Source of the DNA: UBA6164 sp964344895
GTDB taxonomy: Bacteria > Patescibacteriota > Gracilibacteria > BD1-5 > UBA6164
NCBI GenBank assembly: GCA_964344895.1
Contig: CAYFPB010000013.1
Coordinates: forward strand, 1-23,582
Direction of reading: 5' to 3'
DNA: 23,582 nucleotides
A program made the translations under genes and the position numbers. Below are positions 8,375 through 16,269 of the stretch, one piece after another. Under the pieces are notes generated by a model. It was not told the DNA's origin and ran no database searches. It worked only from the letters and a program-made list of their open reading frames with translations. Numbering within the stretch: the first letter of the stretch is position 1; every line of letters starts with the position of its first letter.

Positions 8375-9670
8375 ATGGCAAATAAAGATGTAGCTCTATT
8401 TGAAGAGTTATTCAAAGACTCTCCTGAGATAAAATATCCAAAACAAGGAGAAGTTATTTCTTGAACTATTATAAAAATAGAAAAGAAAAATATATTAGTA
8501 AATGTAAATAATCAATTTACAGGTTTAGTTGTATCTAAAGAAGTAGGTAATACTATTGACTTAAGTGATTTAAAAGCTGGTCAAGGTATTGATGTAATGG
8601 TTTTAGGTGACTCTATTGAAAGAGGATTATTAATCCTTTCATTAAAAAGAGCTAACCAAATCAAAAACCTTACAAATCTTGCTAGATACAATGAAAAATC
8701 AGAAATCATTACTGTTAAACCAACAGAAGCAAATAAATGAGGTTTACTTGTTGATATTGATGGACTTAAAGGTTTCATACCAGTATCTCAATTAACACCA
8801 ATTCATTACCCAAGAGTTGAATGAGCAGAACCACAAAAAATCCTTGATCACTTAAATGGATTAGTTGGTAAACCATTCAAAGTAAGAGTAATAAATGTAG
8901 ATGAAAACGGAAAGAAAATTATATTCTCTGAAAAAGCAGCAATAGAAGAAAACAGAACTCAAGCACTAACAAACCTAAAAGAAGGTGATATAGTAGAATG
9001 AGTAGTAAGTGGTATATTATCATACGGTTTATTCGTTACTTTTGATGGATTAGAATGATTAGTACACGTTTCTGAAATTGATTGGGGACATGTAACAGAT
9101 CCTTCAAAATTTGCTAAAGTATGAATGAAAGTAAAAGTTAAAGTTATTGGTCTAGATAGTGAAAAAATCTCATTATCAATTAAAAGACTTAAAGACAACC
9201 CATGGGATGTTCTTGCTAAAAAATACAAACTTAATGATTCAATCACTGCTCCAATATCTAGAATTTCTAAATTTGGTGCATTCATGGATCTTGAAGGTGG
9301 AATACAAGGTTTAATCCACTTATCTGAAATCTCTCACTGAGTAGTTAAAGATATCAGAGACCATGTTAAAGTTGGAGAAGAAGTTACTGCTAAAATCATT
9401 AACTTTGAACCTACTAAGAAAAGAATTGGTTTATCTTTAAAAGCTTTACAAGAAGCACCTAAAGATGCACCAGTTAAAAAAGCACCAGCTAAAAAAGCTG
9501 AAGCTGAAGAAGATAAAATAGATGCAGAAGTAGCTGAAACTAAAAAAGCACCAGCTAAAAAAGCTCCTGCAAAAAAAGCGCCAGCTAAAAAAGATGAAAC
9601 AGAAAAAAAAGCTCCTGCAAAAAAAACACCAGCTAAAAAAACTGAAGATAAAAAAGAAGAAACTAAATAA
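8375..9670 (+). CDS. rpsA: 30S ribosomal protein S1
   Basis: A 431-residue S1 with four OB-fold S1 domains. Domain 1 is near residues 22-90 (GEVISGTIIKIEKKNILVNV), domain 2 near 105-190 (ANKGGLLVDIDGLKGFIPVS), domain 3 near 205-280 (GDIVEGVVSGILSYGLFVTF, LEGLVHVSEIDWG) and domain 4 near 290-360 (ISKFGAFMDLEGGIQGLIHL). S1 binds mRNA leaders on the small subunit. After the last domain comes a low-complexity tail of repeated A/P/K motifs (KKAPAKKA), also found on S2 two genes on. Fewer domains than the six of E. coli S1 is common in other phyla. Several Gly are TGA-coded, the first at residue 31, but GGN predominates. Start is the ATG before ANKDVALFEE. Confidence 0.95.
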
Positions 9671-9725
9671 TTGTTACACTGATATTTTTGTGAATCTCTT
9701 TTAAGGGAACAGAATTATCAACTTA

Positions 9726-9745
9726 AAGACTAATTACTTAGTCTT
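9726..9745 (+). promoter_or_regulatory. Hairpin in the rpsB leader
   Basis: Perfect 8-bp stem AAGACTAA/TTAGTCTT with a TTAC loop, 25 nt before the rpsB start and with no U-tract. S2 operons are often autoregulated through the leader, so this could be such a site; that is inference. Confidence 0.35.
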
Positions 9746-9770
9746 GCTTACTTAAATAATAAAAAGAAAA

Positions 9771-10613
9771 ATGGATAAAAAAACTCTAAATTCAATGTTT
9801 GAAAACTTATTACACATTGGTAATAAAACAAACTACTGGAGTCCTAGAATGAAGGATTATATATATGGTTCAGTTAATGGTATACATGTTATTAACCTAA
9901 CTGAAACTGCTAAAAAAATCGAAGAAGTAAAAGCTGAATTAAAAGCTTTACATGCAGAAGGTAAAAAAGTACTTTTTGTTGCTACTAAATTACAATCAAG
10001 AGATGCATTCATCGATTTAGCTAAAGAAACTGGTCACTACTTTGTAGCTGAAAAATGGGTACCAGGATTATTAACAAACTTTAAAACAATAAAAAGAAGA
10101 ATTTCTACTTACTTAAGATTATTAAAAGATTCTGAATCAGGAGCTTTTGATGTATTAACTAAAAAAGAAGCTGCTTCAAAAATGCTTGAATTAGAAAAAT
10201 TAAATAAAGCATTTAAAGGTTTAAAAGAAATGAAAACTACACCAGATGTTATCTTTGTAGTTGATGGTGTATATGAAAAACAAGCTATCAAAGAAGCTAA
10301 CTCTTTAGGATTAAAAGCTTTTGCTATAATGAATACAAATGGTGATGATACTGTTGTTGATAACTTAATCCCAGCTAATACTAACTCTGTTAAATCTATT
10401 GAGTTTATTGCAGAAGCATTAAAATCTGAATTAGCATGAGTAAAAGTTAAAGCACCAGCTAAAAGACCAGTAAAAAGAATGGATTCTAGAAAAGTAAGTG
10501 GTGAAAGAAAAGCACCAGCTAAAAAAGCTCCAGCAAAAACTACTACTGAAAAGAAAGCACCAGCAAAAAAAACTGAAACTAAAAAAGAAGAAGTAAAAAA
10601 AGATGAAAAATAA
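9771..10613 (+). CDS. rpsB: 30S ribosomal protein S2
   Basis: A 280-residue S2, which sits on the small-subunit head-body junction and is needed for S1 binding. Family signatures are the N-terminal MFENLLHIGNKTNYWSPRM, the segment YIYGSVNGIHVINLTETAKK, the second signature TPDVIFVVDGVYEKQAIKEA and the end ANTNSVKSIEFIAEAL. The canonical 'HFGH' is HIGN here. After the S2 fold, a basic tail of about 55 residues begins at the only TGA glycine (residue 223) and repeats KAPAKK motifs as in S1. Twelve of thirteen glycines are GGN. It sits upstream of tsf as in most bacteria, but with a small membrane-protein gene between. Confidence 0.95.
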
Positions 10614-10622
10614 TTTTTAATT

Positions 10623-10651
10623 TTAGGAAATAGTATTATACTATTTCCTAA
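10623..10651 (+). promoter_or_regulatory. Hairpin after rpsB
   Basis: Perfect 13-bp stem TTAGGAAATAGTA/TACTATTTCCTAA with a TTA loop, 9 nt past the rpsB stop. No clear U-tract follows, so it may be a partial terminator or an RNA-processing or stabilising element that adjusts output between rpsB and the genes downstream. Confidence 0.45.
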
Positions 10652-10671
10652 TACTTCTTAAAATTTATATT

Positions 10672-10995
10672 ATGGAAAATCAAAAACCAGCAAATAGTGA
10701 TAGATTTAAAAACGCTATATGCTATATTCCTTTTGTTGCTATGGTTTTGTTTTTTACAGAACAAAACAAGTCTAGTGACTTAATGAAGCATATTAAATAC
10801 TGAGTTTTTTTACTTATTGCTTACATATTACTTAGAGCATTTTTATGATGGTTACTTTGAGGTGTATTATTTATTGTTTATGCATGAATAAGCATTGTTC
10901 TATGATATAAAGCTTATAACTGAGAAAATGTTGATATAGAATATATAGATGATTTTGAAAAAAGGATAAAGGATAATTATGATGAGAAAAAATAG
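10672..10995 (+). CDS. Small membrane protein, DUF4870/Tic20-like
   Basis: A 107-residue protein with about three membrane segments: AICYIPFVAMVLFF, YGVFLLIAYILLRAFLGWLL and GGVLFIVYAGISIVLGYKAY, ending in a charged cytosolic tail (DDFEKRIKDNYDEKK). The pattern of an 'YIPF' first helix, a polar middle with HIKYG, and later helices fits DUF4870 (Tic20-like) proteins, whose role is not established; this is recognition by pattern only. Six glycines are TGA-coded, in contrast to the ribosomal genes on both sides. It interrupts the usual rpsB-tsf pair. Spacing (58 bp after rpsB, hairpin between) allows co-transcription. Confidence 0.8.
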
Positions 10996-11008
10996 GGGAG
11001 AATAGAAC

Positions 11009-11053
11009 CTCCCTCTGCCTTTCAGGCATCTCCCCCCTAACTTTAAGGGGGAG
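11009..11053. repeat. GC-rich palindromic repeat, copy 3, in front of tsf
   Basis: Inverted orientation relative to copies 1 and 2: CTGCCTTTCAGGCATC core first, then TCCCCC/GGGGGA arms around CTAACTTTAA. It begins 14 bases after the membrane-protein stop and ends about 30 bp before tsf, so its hairpin will be in the transcript and may modulate tsf expression. Confidence 0.75.
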
Positions 11054-11084
11054 AATAAAGTTTATTATTTAACTACTATAAATT

Positions 11085-11873
11085 ATGGCAATTACTGCTG
11101 CACAAGTTAAAGAACTTAGAGAAAGAACAGGTATTGGTATGATGGAGTGTAAAAAAGCACTTACTGAAACTGATGGAGATATGGAAAAAGCGATTGAAGA
11201 ACTAAGAAAAAAAGGTTTAGCTAAAGCTGCTAAAAAAGCAGATAGAGAAACTTCAGAAGGTGGAATCAAAATTGAAGTAGAAGGGGATAAAGCTTATATT
11301 GTTTCTGTTTCATGTGAAACTGATTTCTTAGCTAACTCTGACAACTTTAAAAATATGTTAACAGAAGTATTAAACTACTTAAAAGCTAACGGAGAAGGAT
11401 CAAAAGAAGATGCACAAGAAATGATTAACAAAAACTTTGCTTTAGAGTTAGGTGAAAACTTACAAATCAAAGATTACCAAGTGTTATCATGAGCTAATAT
11501 TGCTTCTTATGTTCACTCAAATGGTAAAGTTGCTGCTACTGTTGTAGCAAAAAGTTCTGAAACTGATTCAGAAAAACTTAAACAAGTTGCTATGCATGTT
11601 ACTGCTGCTACTCCAGAATACTTATCACCAAATGATATTTCTGAAGAAGTTGTAGAAAAAGAAAAACAAATTCAACTTGAAATAATGAAAAATGATGAAA
11701 AAATGGGTAATAAATCTGACGATGTTTTACTTAAAATTATCGAAGGTAAAATGGGGAAATTCAAATCTGAAATTTCTTTATTAGAACAAGCTTTCGTTAT
11801 TGATCCAAATGTAAAAGTTAAAAACTTCATCGGTGAAGATAGCTTAGAGGCTTTCCACAGATTTTCTATATAA
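11085..11873 (+). CDS. tsf: Elongation factor Ts
   Basis: A 262-residue EF-Ts, the nucleotide exchange factor for EF-Tu. The N-terminal UBA-like domain carries VKELRERTGIGMMECKKALT and GDMEKAIEELRKKGLAKAAK. Next is the first signature GGIKIEVEGDKAYIVSVSCE with TDFLANSDNF, which contacts EF-Tu. The C-terminal part has SYVHSNGKVAATVVAK and AMHVTAATPEYLSPNDI, then the tail LLEQAFVIDPNVKVKNFIGE, typical of the family. Only one of about sixteen glycines, near residue 136, is TGA, so standard-code calling splits the gene in two. It precedes tRNA-Trp. Confidence 0.96.
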
Positions 11874-11898
11874 TTTTTCTAATTTTATATTGAACTTA

Positions 11899-11930
11899 AG
11901 GAGCTTCTCCCTTTTAAGGAGAAGCTTCCT
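11899..11930 (+). promoter_or_regulatory. Hairpin between tsf and tRNA-Trp
   Basis: AGGAGCTTCTCC (11899-11910) pairs with GGAGAAGCTTCCT (11918-11930) with one bulged base. It ends 2 nt before the tRNA and has no U-tract, so a role in tRNA 5' processing from a tsf read-through transcript is as likely as termination. Confidence 0.45.
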
Positions 11931-11932
11931 CT

Positions 11933-12007
11933 AGTCCCATATTTCAATGGTTAGAATTCAGGACTCCAAATCCTGCGATCTAGGTTCGATTCCTAGTGGG
12001 ACTGCCA
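11933..12007 (+). tRNA. tRNA-Trp (anticodon CCA), probable attachment site
   Basis: Acceptor arms AGTCCCA/TGGGACT, anticodon arm CAGGA-CTCCAAA-TCCTG with CCA, T arm CTAGG-TTCGATT-CCTAG, encoded CCA end. The anticodon reads UGG only, consistent with UGA not being Trp in this organism. The minus-strand recombinase gene ends inside the T arm, which points to this tRNA 3' end as the integration site of the element to the right. Confidence 0.93.
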
Positions 12008-13657
12008 TTTAAGATTTTCAACTAAATCCTCGTTTTGAGGATTTTTTTGTTGGCTTAAATTAGCTGAAAAACTATCAAAGAAGAGTGTGTGCTTTTCTAA
12101 ATTCTCATATTCAATTCTTCATCAAAAAACAGTATCAAAAGCTAGGTTTATAAGCTCTGGATTTTCTCTTTGTCTAGCTAATAAATCTATGTGTGTGATT
12201 AATCATTTTCAGTGTTTTTTATAAATCTCTAAACTACTCATCTTTTGAACTCTATTTTTTCTTATCTCTAGTCTTGTTTTTTCTGACTTTATATCTTCTA
12301 ATTCCTTATTTTTAGCTTCTAGTATTGTAGGGAACTTAATAAGACTATCTATACTATCTATAATTTCTCTTTCTTTTTTTTCTAATACTTTTAATTGATT
12401 AATATAGTCTCACTTATTTTTATTAATCTCTTCTTTTCTTTCTTCATATACTTCTTTTAGAATAGTATCAAACTTACTTAGTATATCATCATTTATTTTC
12501 ACATTTTTAAATAATTTTTGTATTTTATCGTGACTTTCATTTCTCTTTACTGTATATGTCTTATGTTTTATTCATCATTTTCATCTACATTGATAATAAT
12601 AGTGTAGTGTTCAATCTCTTGAGGTAGATGTATTTGCAGTTAATTCTCATTCACAATGAGGACATTTTAAAACTTTAGAGTAAGCATAATCAGGGTTATA
12701 GTTTTTTCTTTTCTCTATAATAGGAAAGTCTGTTGTTTTTTCTTTTCAATTATTATACTCTAATATTATTTCTTTATCATCTATTTCTACTATTTTTATT
12801 TTTCATCTATTAGCTTTATTCCAAGTTTCAATACTTACTAATCATTCATAAGGAGTTTTTATAGGCTTATTTCAAGTCCATTTTGTAGATATAACACCTG
12901 CATAAACAGGTTTTACAATTAGTTCTTGTAAATATTTTACATCTAAGGGTAATCAGCTTCTTTTTTTACATCATTTTAGGTTAAGTTCTTCAACTATTTC
13001 TAAATCTGTTAGGTCTCATCTAGCTCTATTTTCAAAAATTTCTATTACCCATTTTCATTCTTTAAAGTCTTGTTCTTGAATAGTTCTTTTTCAATTAGGG
13101 GTATTTATTTTTTTATTTACAAAACCATAATTTGAAGGTCTTACTCTATATCATTCTTGTTCTAGCTGTATTTCTCTTGGTATAGTTCTTTGAATAATCT
13201 TTTTTCATTCTATTTTTGCTTGTGTTGATAATAATACTTCGGCATATTCACTAGAACTTTCTATATTCCATTTGTATTGACTCATATCTACTACATCATT
13301 TTCAATTACTATATTACTATCTCAAATAATATTTTTACTATCTCTAAGTATTATATTATTACTTTCTAGCTTTTCTTTAAGTTCAGTATAACCTGAATAT
13401 CATTCTCTAGAAAATCTATCTATATCAAATACTATAAAGTAGTTTATATTATTAGTCTTAGCATTATTGATAGCTTCATTTAATACAGGTCTATTACTAC
13501 TTTTTCAAGTATAAGCTTCATAAAATACATCAACTACTTGTAAGTCATTTCTTTCGCAAAATGTTCTACAAGCTTCTTCTTGATTATCTAAACTTTCTCA
13601 ATTGTTTAGTTGTTTTACTGTAGATACTCTACAATATATTATAGCAGTTTTATTCAT
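11993..13657 (-). CDS. Large serine recombinase / integrase
   Basis: A 554-residue serine site-specific recombinase. The N-terminal resolvase domain has YCRVST with R10 and catalytic S12, then GESLDNQEEACRTFC and YFIVFDIDRFSREGYSGYTE. The recombinase domain (about 165-280) contains GYRVRPSNYGFVNKKI and PVYAGVISTKWTGNKPIKTP. A zinc-ribbon start LKCPHC is near residue 350, and a long charged coiled coil follows (KKEREIIDSIDSLIKFP). The last residues NLKWQSH are encoded by the tRNA-Trp 3' end and its flank, and the TAG stop is in the T arm. It starts 1 nt after the XRE gene stop, so the two are translated together. Likely mediates excision and integration of the element. Many TGA glycines show it is adapted to code 25. 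Confidence 0.93.
12024..12048 (+). terminator. Terminator after tRNA-Trp
   Basis: AATCCTC/GAGGATT stem with a GTTTT loop and a T7 tract. It lies inside the 3' part of the recombinase coding sequence, so one stretch serves both strands. Confidence 0.7.
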
Positions 13658-13658
13658 A

Positions 13659-13865
13659 TTATTCTTTTATTATTTTAATTAAATCATTAGGAGTACAATT
13701 AAAAGCTTTTAATAATTTTGCTATTGTTTGTAACTCTATTTTTTTTGTCTTTCCATTTTTTATATTGGAAATTTGAATAGGGGAAATTCAAGTAGCTTTT
13801 GATAAATCTATAGCTGTCATTTTGTTTTTCCCCATTAGTTCCCATAGGTTAATTTCTATGTCCAT
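13659..13865 (-). CDS. XRE/Cro-family repressor
   Basis: A 68-residue HTH protein: MTAIDLSKATGISPIQISNI then KNGKTKKIELQTIAKLLKAF and NCTPNDLIKI, the whole length being one Cro/CI-type DNA-binding domain. The Gly in the turn (ATGIS) is TGA-coded. It sits upstream of and nearly overlaps the recombinase (TAA, 1 nt, ATG), the usual place for a regulator of integration or excision. Palindromes near 14080 and in the promoter region upstream are candidate operators. Confidence 0.9.
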
Positions 13866-13895
13866 ATATATATAATATTAAATACTAATATAGTT

Positions 13896-13923
13896 AAATT
13901 AATCTATAGTTTAATTTTGTCAA
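13896..13923 (-). promoter_or_regulatory. Possible promoter of the XRE-recombinase pair
   Basis: Minus-strand TTGACA (13918-13923), 16-bp spacer, TAATTT (13896-13901). It lies across the end of the 51-residue gene; the -10 box is weak. Confidence 0.35.
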
Positions 13924-14059
13924 ATCTTTTTACATAATTATCAAAACTAAGATTTGCAACTTTGTATAAACATTCAATAAATTTTATTTTTGTTTCATCA
14001 TCACAATCATAGTTATTTAATAATTCTAATTTGTCCATTATATTTCTTTTTATTGTCAT
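13904..14059 (-). CDS. Hypothetical 51-residue protein
   Basis: A small open frame from ATG to TAG: MTIKRNIMDKLELLNNYDCD, then charged and aromatic residues (ETKIKFIECLYKVANLSFDN) and a basic end KRFDKIKL. It has no glycine, so code 25 gives no extra support. Position in the same-strand element operon and a helical amphipathic composition make it plausible. Family unknown; could be a small regulator. A downstream in-frame Met at residue 8 is an alternative start. Confidence 0.5.
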   Translation of the reverse strand: MTIKRNIMDKLELLNNYDCDDETKIKFIECLYKVANLSFDNYVKRFDKIKL

Positions 14060-14079
14060 ATTATTTATATGTTAATATG

Positions 14080-14093
14080 ACTTACCGGTAAGT
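14080..14093. promoter_or_regulatory. 14-bp perfect palindrome, candidate operator
   Basis: ACTTACCGGTAAGT is a perfect palindrome with a rare GC-centred CCGG core in AT-rich DNA, between the primase terminator and the 51-residue gene. An XRE or recombinase-related binding site is possible. Confidence 0.4.
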
Positions 14094-14110
14094 ACTTAAA
14101 GTAAAATAAA

Positions 14111-14133
14111 ATCAGAGCTAGCTAGTCTCTGAT
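14111..14133 (-). terminator. Terminator of the primase gene
   Basis: ATCAGAG/CTCTGAT stem two bases past the primase stop; on the minus strand it is followed by TTTTATTTTA. Confidence 0.65.
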
Positions 14134-14135
14134 AT

Positions 14136-15266
14136 TTAATAAGTAAGAAGTTTATTAAAGTCTTCTTTACTATGTGTTCATAGATATTCATTAATATCTA
14201 TTTTATTTTTTCACTCTTCTATAGGAATAGTTATTATACTACTGTTAATTCAATTATTTTTTAGAATCTTTTGTAGTTCTTCAGCTTTTTTATTTCAAGC
14301 TGAGTTTATATCATTATCAAAACAAATATAAGCCATATATAAGCTTTTTAACTTATCTATAGTATTACTATCTATATCTATATTTAGTCCTGATAAGGAA
14401 AAAGAATTATATCATATATTTTTTAATGATAAGCAATCAAAAGCTCATTCAGTTATAAATATAGAATTCTCATTTAAATCACTTTCATTGTAATAGTATT
14501 TATTATCTATGGATTGATTTAAGTATTTAGCTGACTCAAATTCACCTTTGGGGGTGAATTCAGTTTGTCTAGCTGTAAAATATATAACATCTTTATTATC
14601 CAAATAAGGAATAATTATTCTATTTTTAAATTTAGGCATTCATCTTCTATCAAACAATCAAGTTTTCTCTATTAATTCTTTGTCATACTTAGTTAATAAA
14701 TCATTAAATAGTTCTTTAGAGTTTGGAGAAAATCAAAGTTTAAATGCTTTAATTATTTCTTCACTTAATCAGTATCAATTCATAGTGATTATTTCTCATT
14801 TAAAGGCTCTGTAAGAGATAGTTTTACTGTTTAGGATGTACTTATCCTTAATCTCTTTTGTAAGCTGTAGAGACCAATATTTTGAGATATAATTCATAAT
14901 ATATCTAAACTCTTTTTCATCTTGAAAATTTGGTGTTTCTTCTTGTCCATTTAAAGAAAAATAGTCATTAATATCAGTTCATATAAATTGATTTAAATAT
15001 TTAAGCTTTTCGCCGAAATGCTGTATATCTGGCCTTATATAATCTAGTAGATTTATTACATCCCCATATATTCAACAAGAAAAGCATTTAAAAATCTGTT
15101 TGTTATCATTTATATGTAAACTAGGTTTTTTGTCTATGTGTGCAGGGTTAATACAATGAGTTTTATATTGATGTGTACCAGCTTTACTTAACTTACATCA
15201 TTCCGCCGAAAGTACACTTGAAATCATTAAGTTATTCTTTATATAATTTTTGTTTATAGATACCAT
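14136..15266 (-). CDS. DnaG-like primase, CHC2 zinc finger plus TOPRIM
   Basis: A 376-residue mobile-element primase. The CHC2 zinc-binding domain is complete: C38 and H43 in THCINPAHIDKKPSLHI, then C61 and C64 in IFKCFSCGIYGDVINLL. The core includes MPKFKNRIIIPYLDNKDVIY and FTARQTEFTPKGEFESAKYL, the RNA-polymerase-like fold leading into TOPRIM: SIFITEGAFDCLSLKNIGYN with the conserved Glu, and MAYICFDNDINSAGNKKAEE with the D.D pair. It lacks the helicase-binding C-terminal region of chromosomal DnaG (about 600 residues), as in phage and plasmid primases. It would make RNA primers for element replication. The zinc-finger and TOPRIM glycines include TGA codons. A repeat array and the winged-helix gene lie directly upstream. 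Confidence 0.93.
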
Positions 15267-15326
15267 AATCGCCGACTGTTTTTAACGCTATGCTTGTGGT
15301 TTTTTCTTATAAGTGTAATTTATAAT

Positions 15327-15387
15327 CTTTATATTATTTATATTCTTTACATTCTTTATATTATTTATATTCTTTACATTCTTTATA
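15327..15387. repeat. Tandem 9-bp (27-bp) iteron-like array
   Basis: Units CTTTATATT, ATTTATATT and CTTTACATT occur in this order twice in perfect 27-bp tandem, then CTTTATAAG starts a third round. The array lies 60 bp upstream of the primase gene and downstream of the winged-helix gene. Direct repeats of this length in AT-rich DNA beside replication genes are typical of iterons or an unwinding element. The rest of the 15267-15453 gap has no gene; an imperfect GGGA/TCCC hairpin with a U-rich end (15426-15442) may terminate the winged-helix gene. Confidence 0.7.
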
Positions 15388-15453
15388 AGAGAAAGAAATT
15401 AACAATAGCTTAAGTAAAATAAAAAGGGAGTATTTTATTCCCATATATGAAAG

Positions 15454-15951
15454 TTATTCTTTCATTTTTAAGTAACTTTTGTACTCTTTATTTAATAAAG
15501 TATTTGAAGAAGCTGTATGTTTACTCTTTTCTTCAAGAAAGTTCAATCTTTCTGTATCTACAGAGATAGCCCAGGTATTTATATTTTCATTCGGAACTAT
15601 CATAGTTTCATCAAATCTATCTTTTGACTTGATAAGTAGATTTTTTTCTATAAGACTATTAATATCTCTACTTATAGAGCTAGTAGACTTTCAAAGTATG
15701 AAAGCTATTTTTCATTGGTTTATATATATTCAAGGCAAGTATTTTTGCTGTGCCTTTAAATCATATATAAAAGTATAGACTAACTTTTCATTATCTGAAA
15801 GTTCATCAGTACAATACAAACTATTCATTACATAGTTTTTTATTTTACTATGATGAAAGCTTTTTAAATTTATATCACTTAGTTCACAATGATTCATTAA
15901 TCATTGTTTACTACCTAAGTCTAGATAGTTAAAGTTTATGATTTTATTCAT
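15454..15951 (-). CDS. Winged-helix DNA-binding protein, probable replication or regulatory factor
   Basis: A 165-residue protein with a winged-helix region near residues 50-112: LSDNEKLVYTFIYDLKAQQK, IYINQGKIAFILGKSTSSIS and RDINSLIEKNLLIKSKDRF. This pattern (helix, tandem Gly-turn helices, recognition helix STSSISRDI, wing) is that of HTH_36-like or replication-initiator-type domains. The glycines in the HTH (PGIY, QGKI, LGKS) are all TGA. It sits between the 304-residue unknown protein and the primase, beside the iteron-like array, so an origin-binding role is a fair inference but not shown. The frame stays open upstream to an alternative ATG at 16017 that would add 22 basic residues; I chose the start nearest the fold. 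Confidence 0.8.
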
Positions 15952-15986
15952 TTTATTATTTAGGTTATTTATTAAATTTTTAAATA

Positions 15987-15998
15987 ACCTCCGGAGGT
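15987..15998. promoter_or_regulatory. 12-bp palindrome ACCTCCGGAGGT upstream of the winged-helix gene
   Basis: A perfect palindrome with the same CCGG core as the site at 14080, 36 nt before the ATG at 15951, followed towards the gene by an 8-bp inverted repeat GGTTATTT/AAATAACC (15963-15970 and 15982-15989). Candidate operator or leader structure; the GGAGGT is too far from the start at 15951 to be its ribosome-binding site. The gap to 16269 holds no other gene that I can support. Confidence 0.4.
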
Positions 15999-16144
15999 GT
16001 TTGTATTTTCTAATCATATATATATTTTGGTGTTACCAGCAATTTTTTATAGACTTATTCAAAGTGTCTTGATTAGTGGATTATGTTAAAGAATGTTTTT
16101 GAAGAGCCTTCATATATACATAAAATTTTCACAACAAAAAAATA

Positions 16145-16175
16145 AATAACCTAGTATTACTTTTACTAAGCTATT
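16145..16175 (-). terminator. Imperfect terminator of the 304-residue gene
   Basis: Twelve-base arms AATAACCTAGTA and TACTAAGCTATT pair at ten of twelve positions; on the minus strand a T-rich stretch (TTATTTTTTT) follows. Confidence 0.45.
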
Positions 16176-16269
16176 ATTTTTCTATTTGTGAAAGTTTTTA
16201 TAAAAAAATATTTCACATTTAGTTTATTTTTTTCACGAGTTTTACTAGTAATTTATTTGTTGTATTTGT

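Noticed and set aside
15327..15387. CRISPR array
   Set aside because: The repeats are contiguous 9/27-bp tandem units without spacers, and no cas gene is present.
15479..15778. Plus-strand 99-residue frame
   Set aside because: Antisense to the winged-helix gene, whose HTH pattern and TGA glycines support the minus strand.
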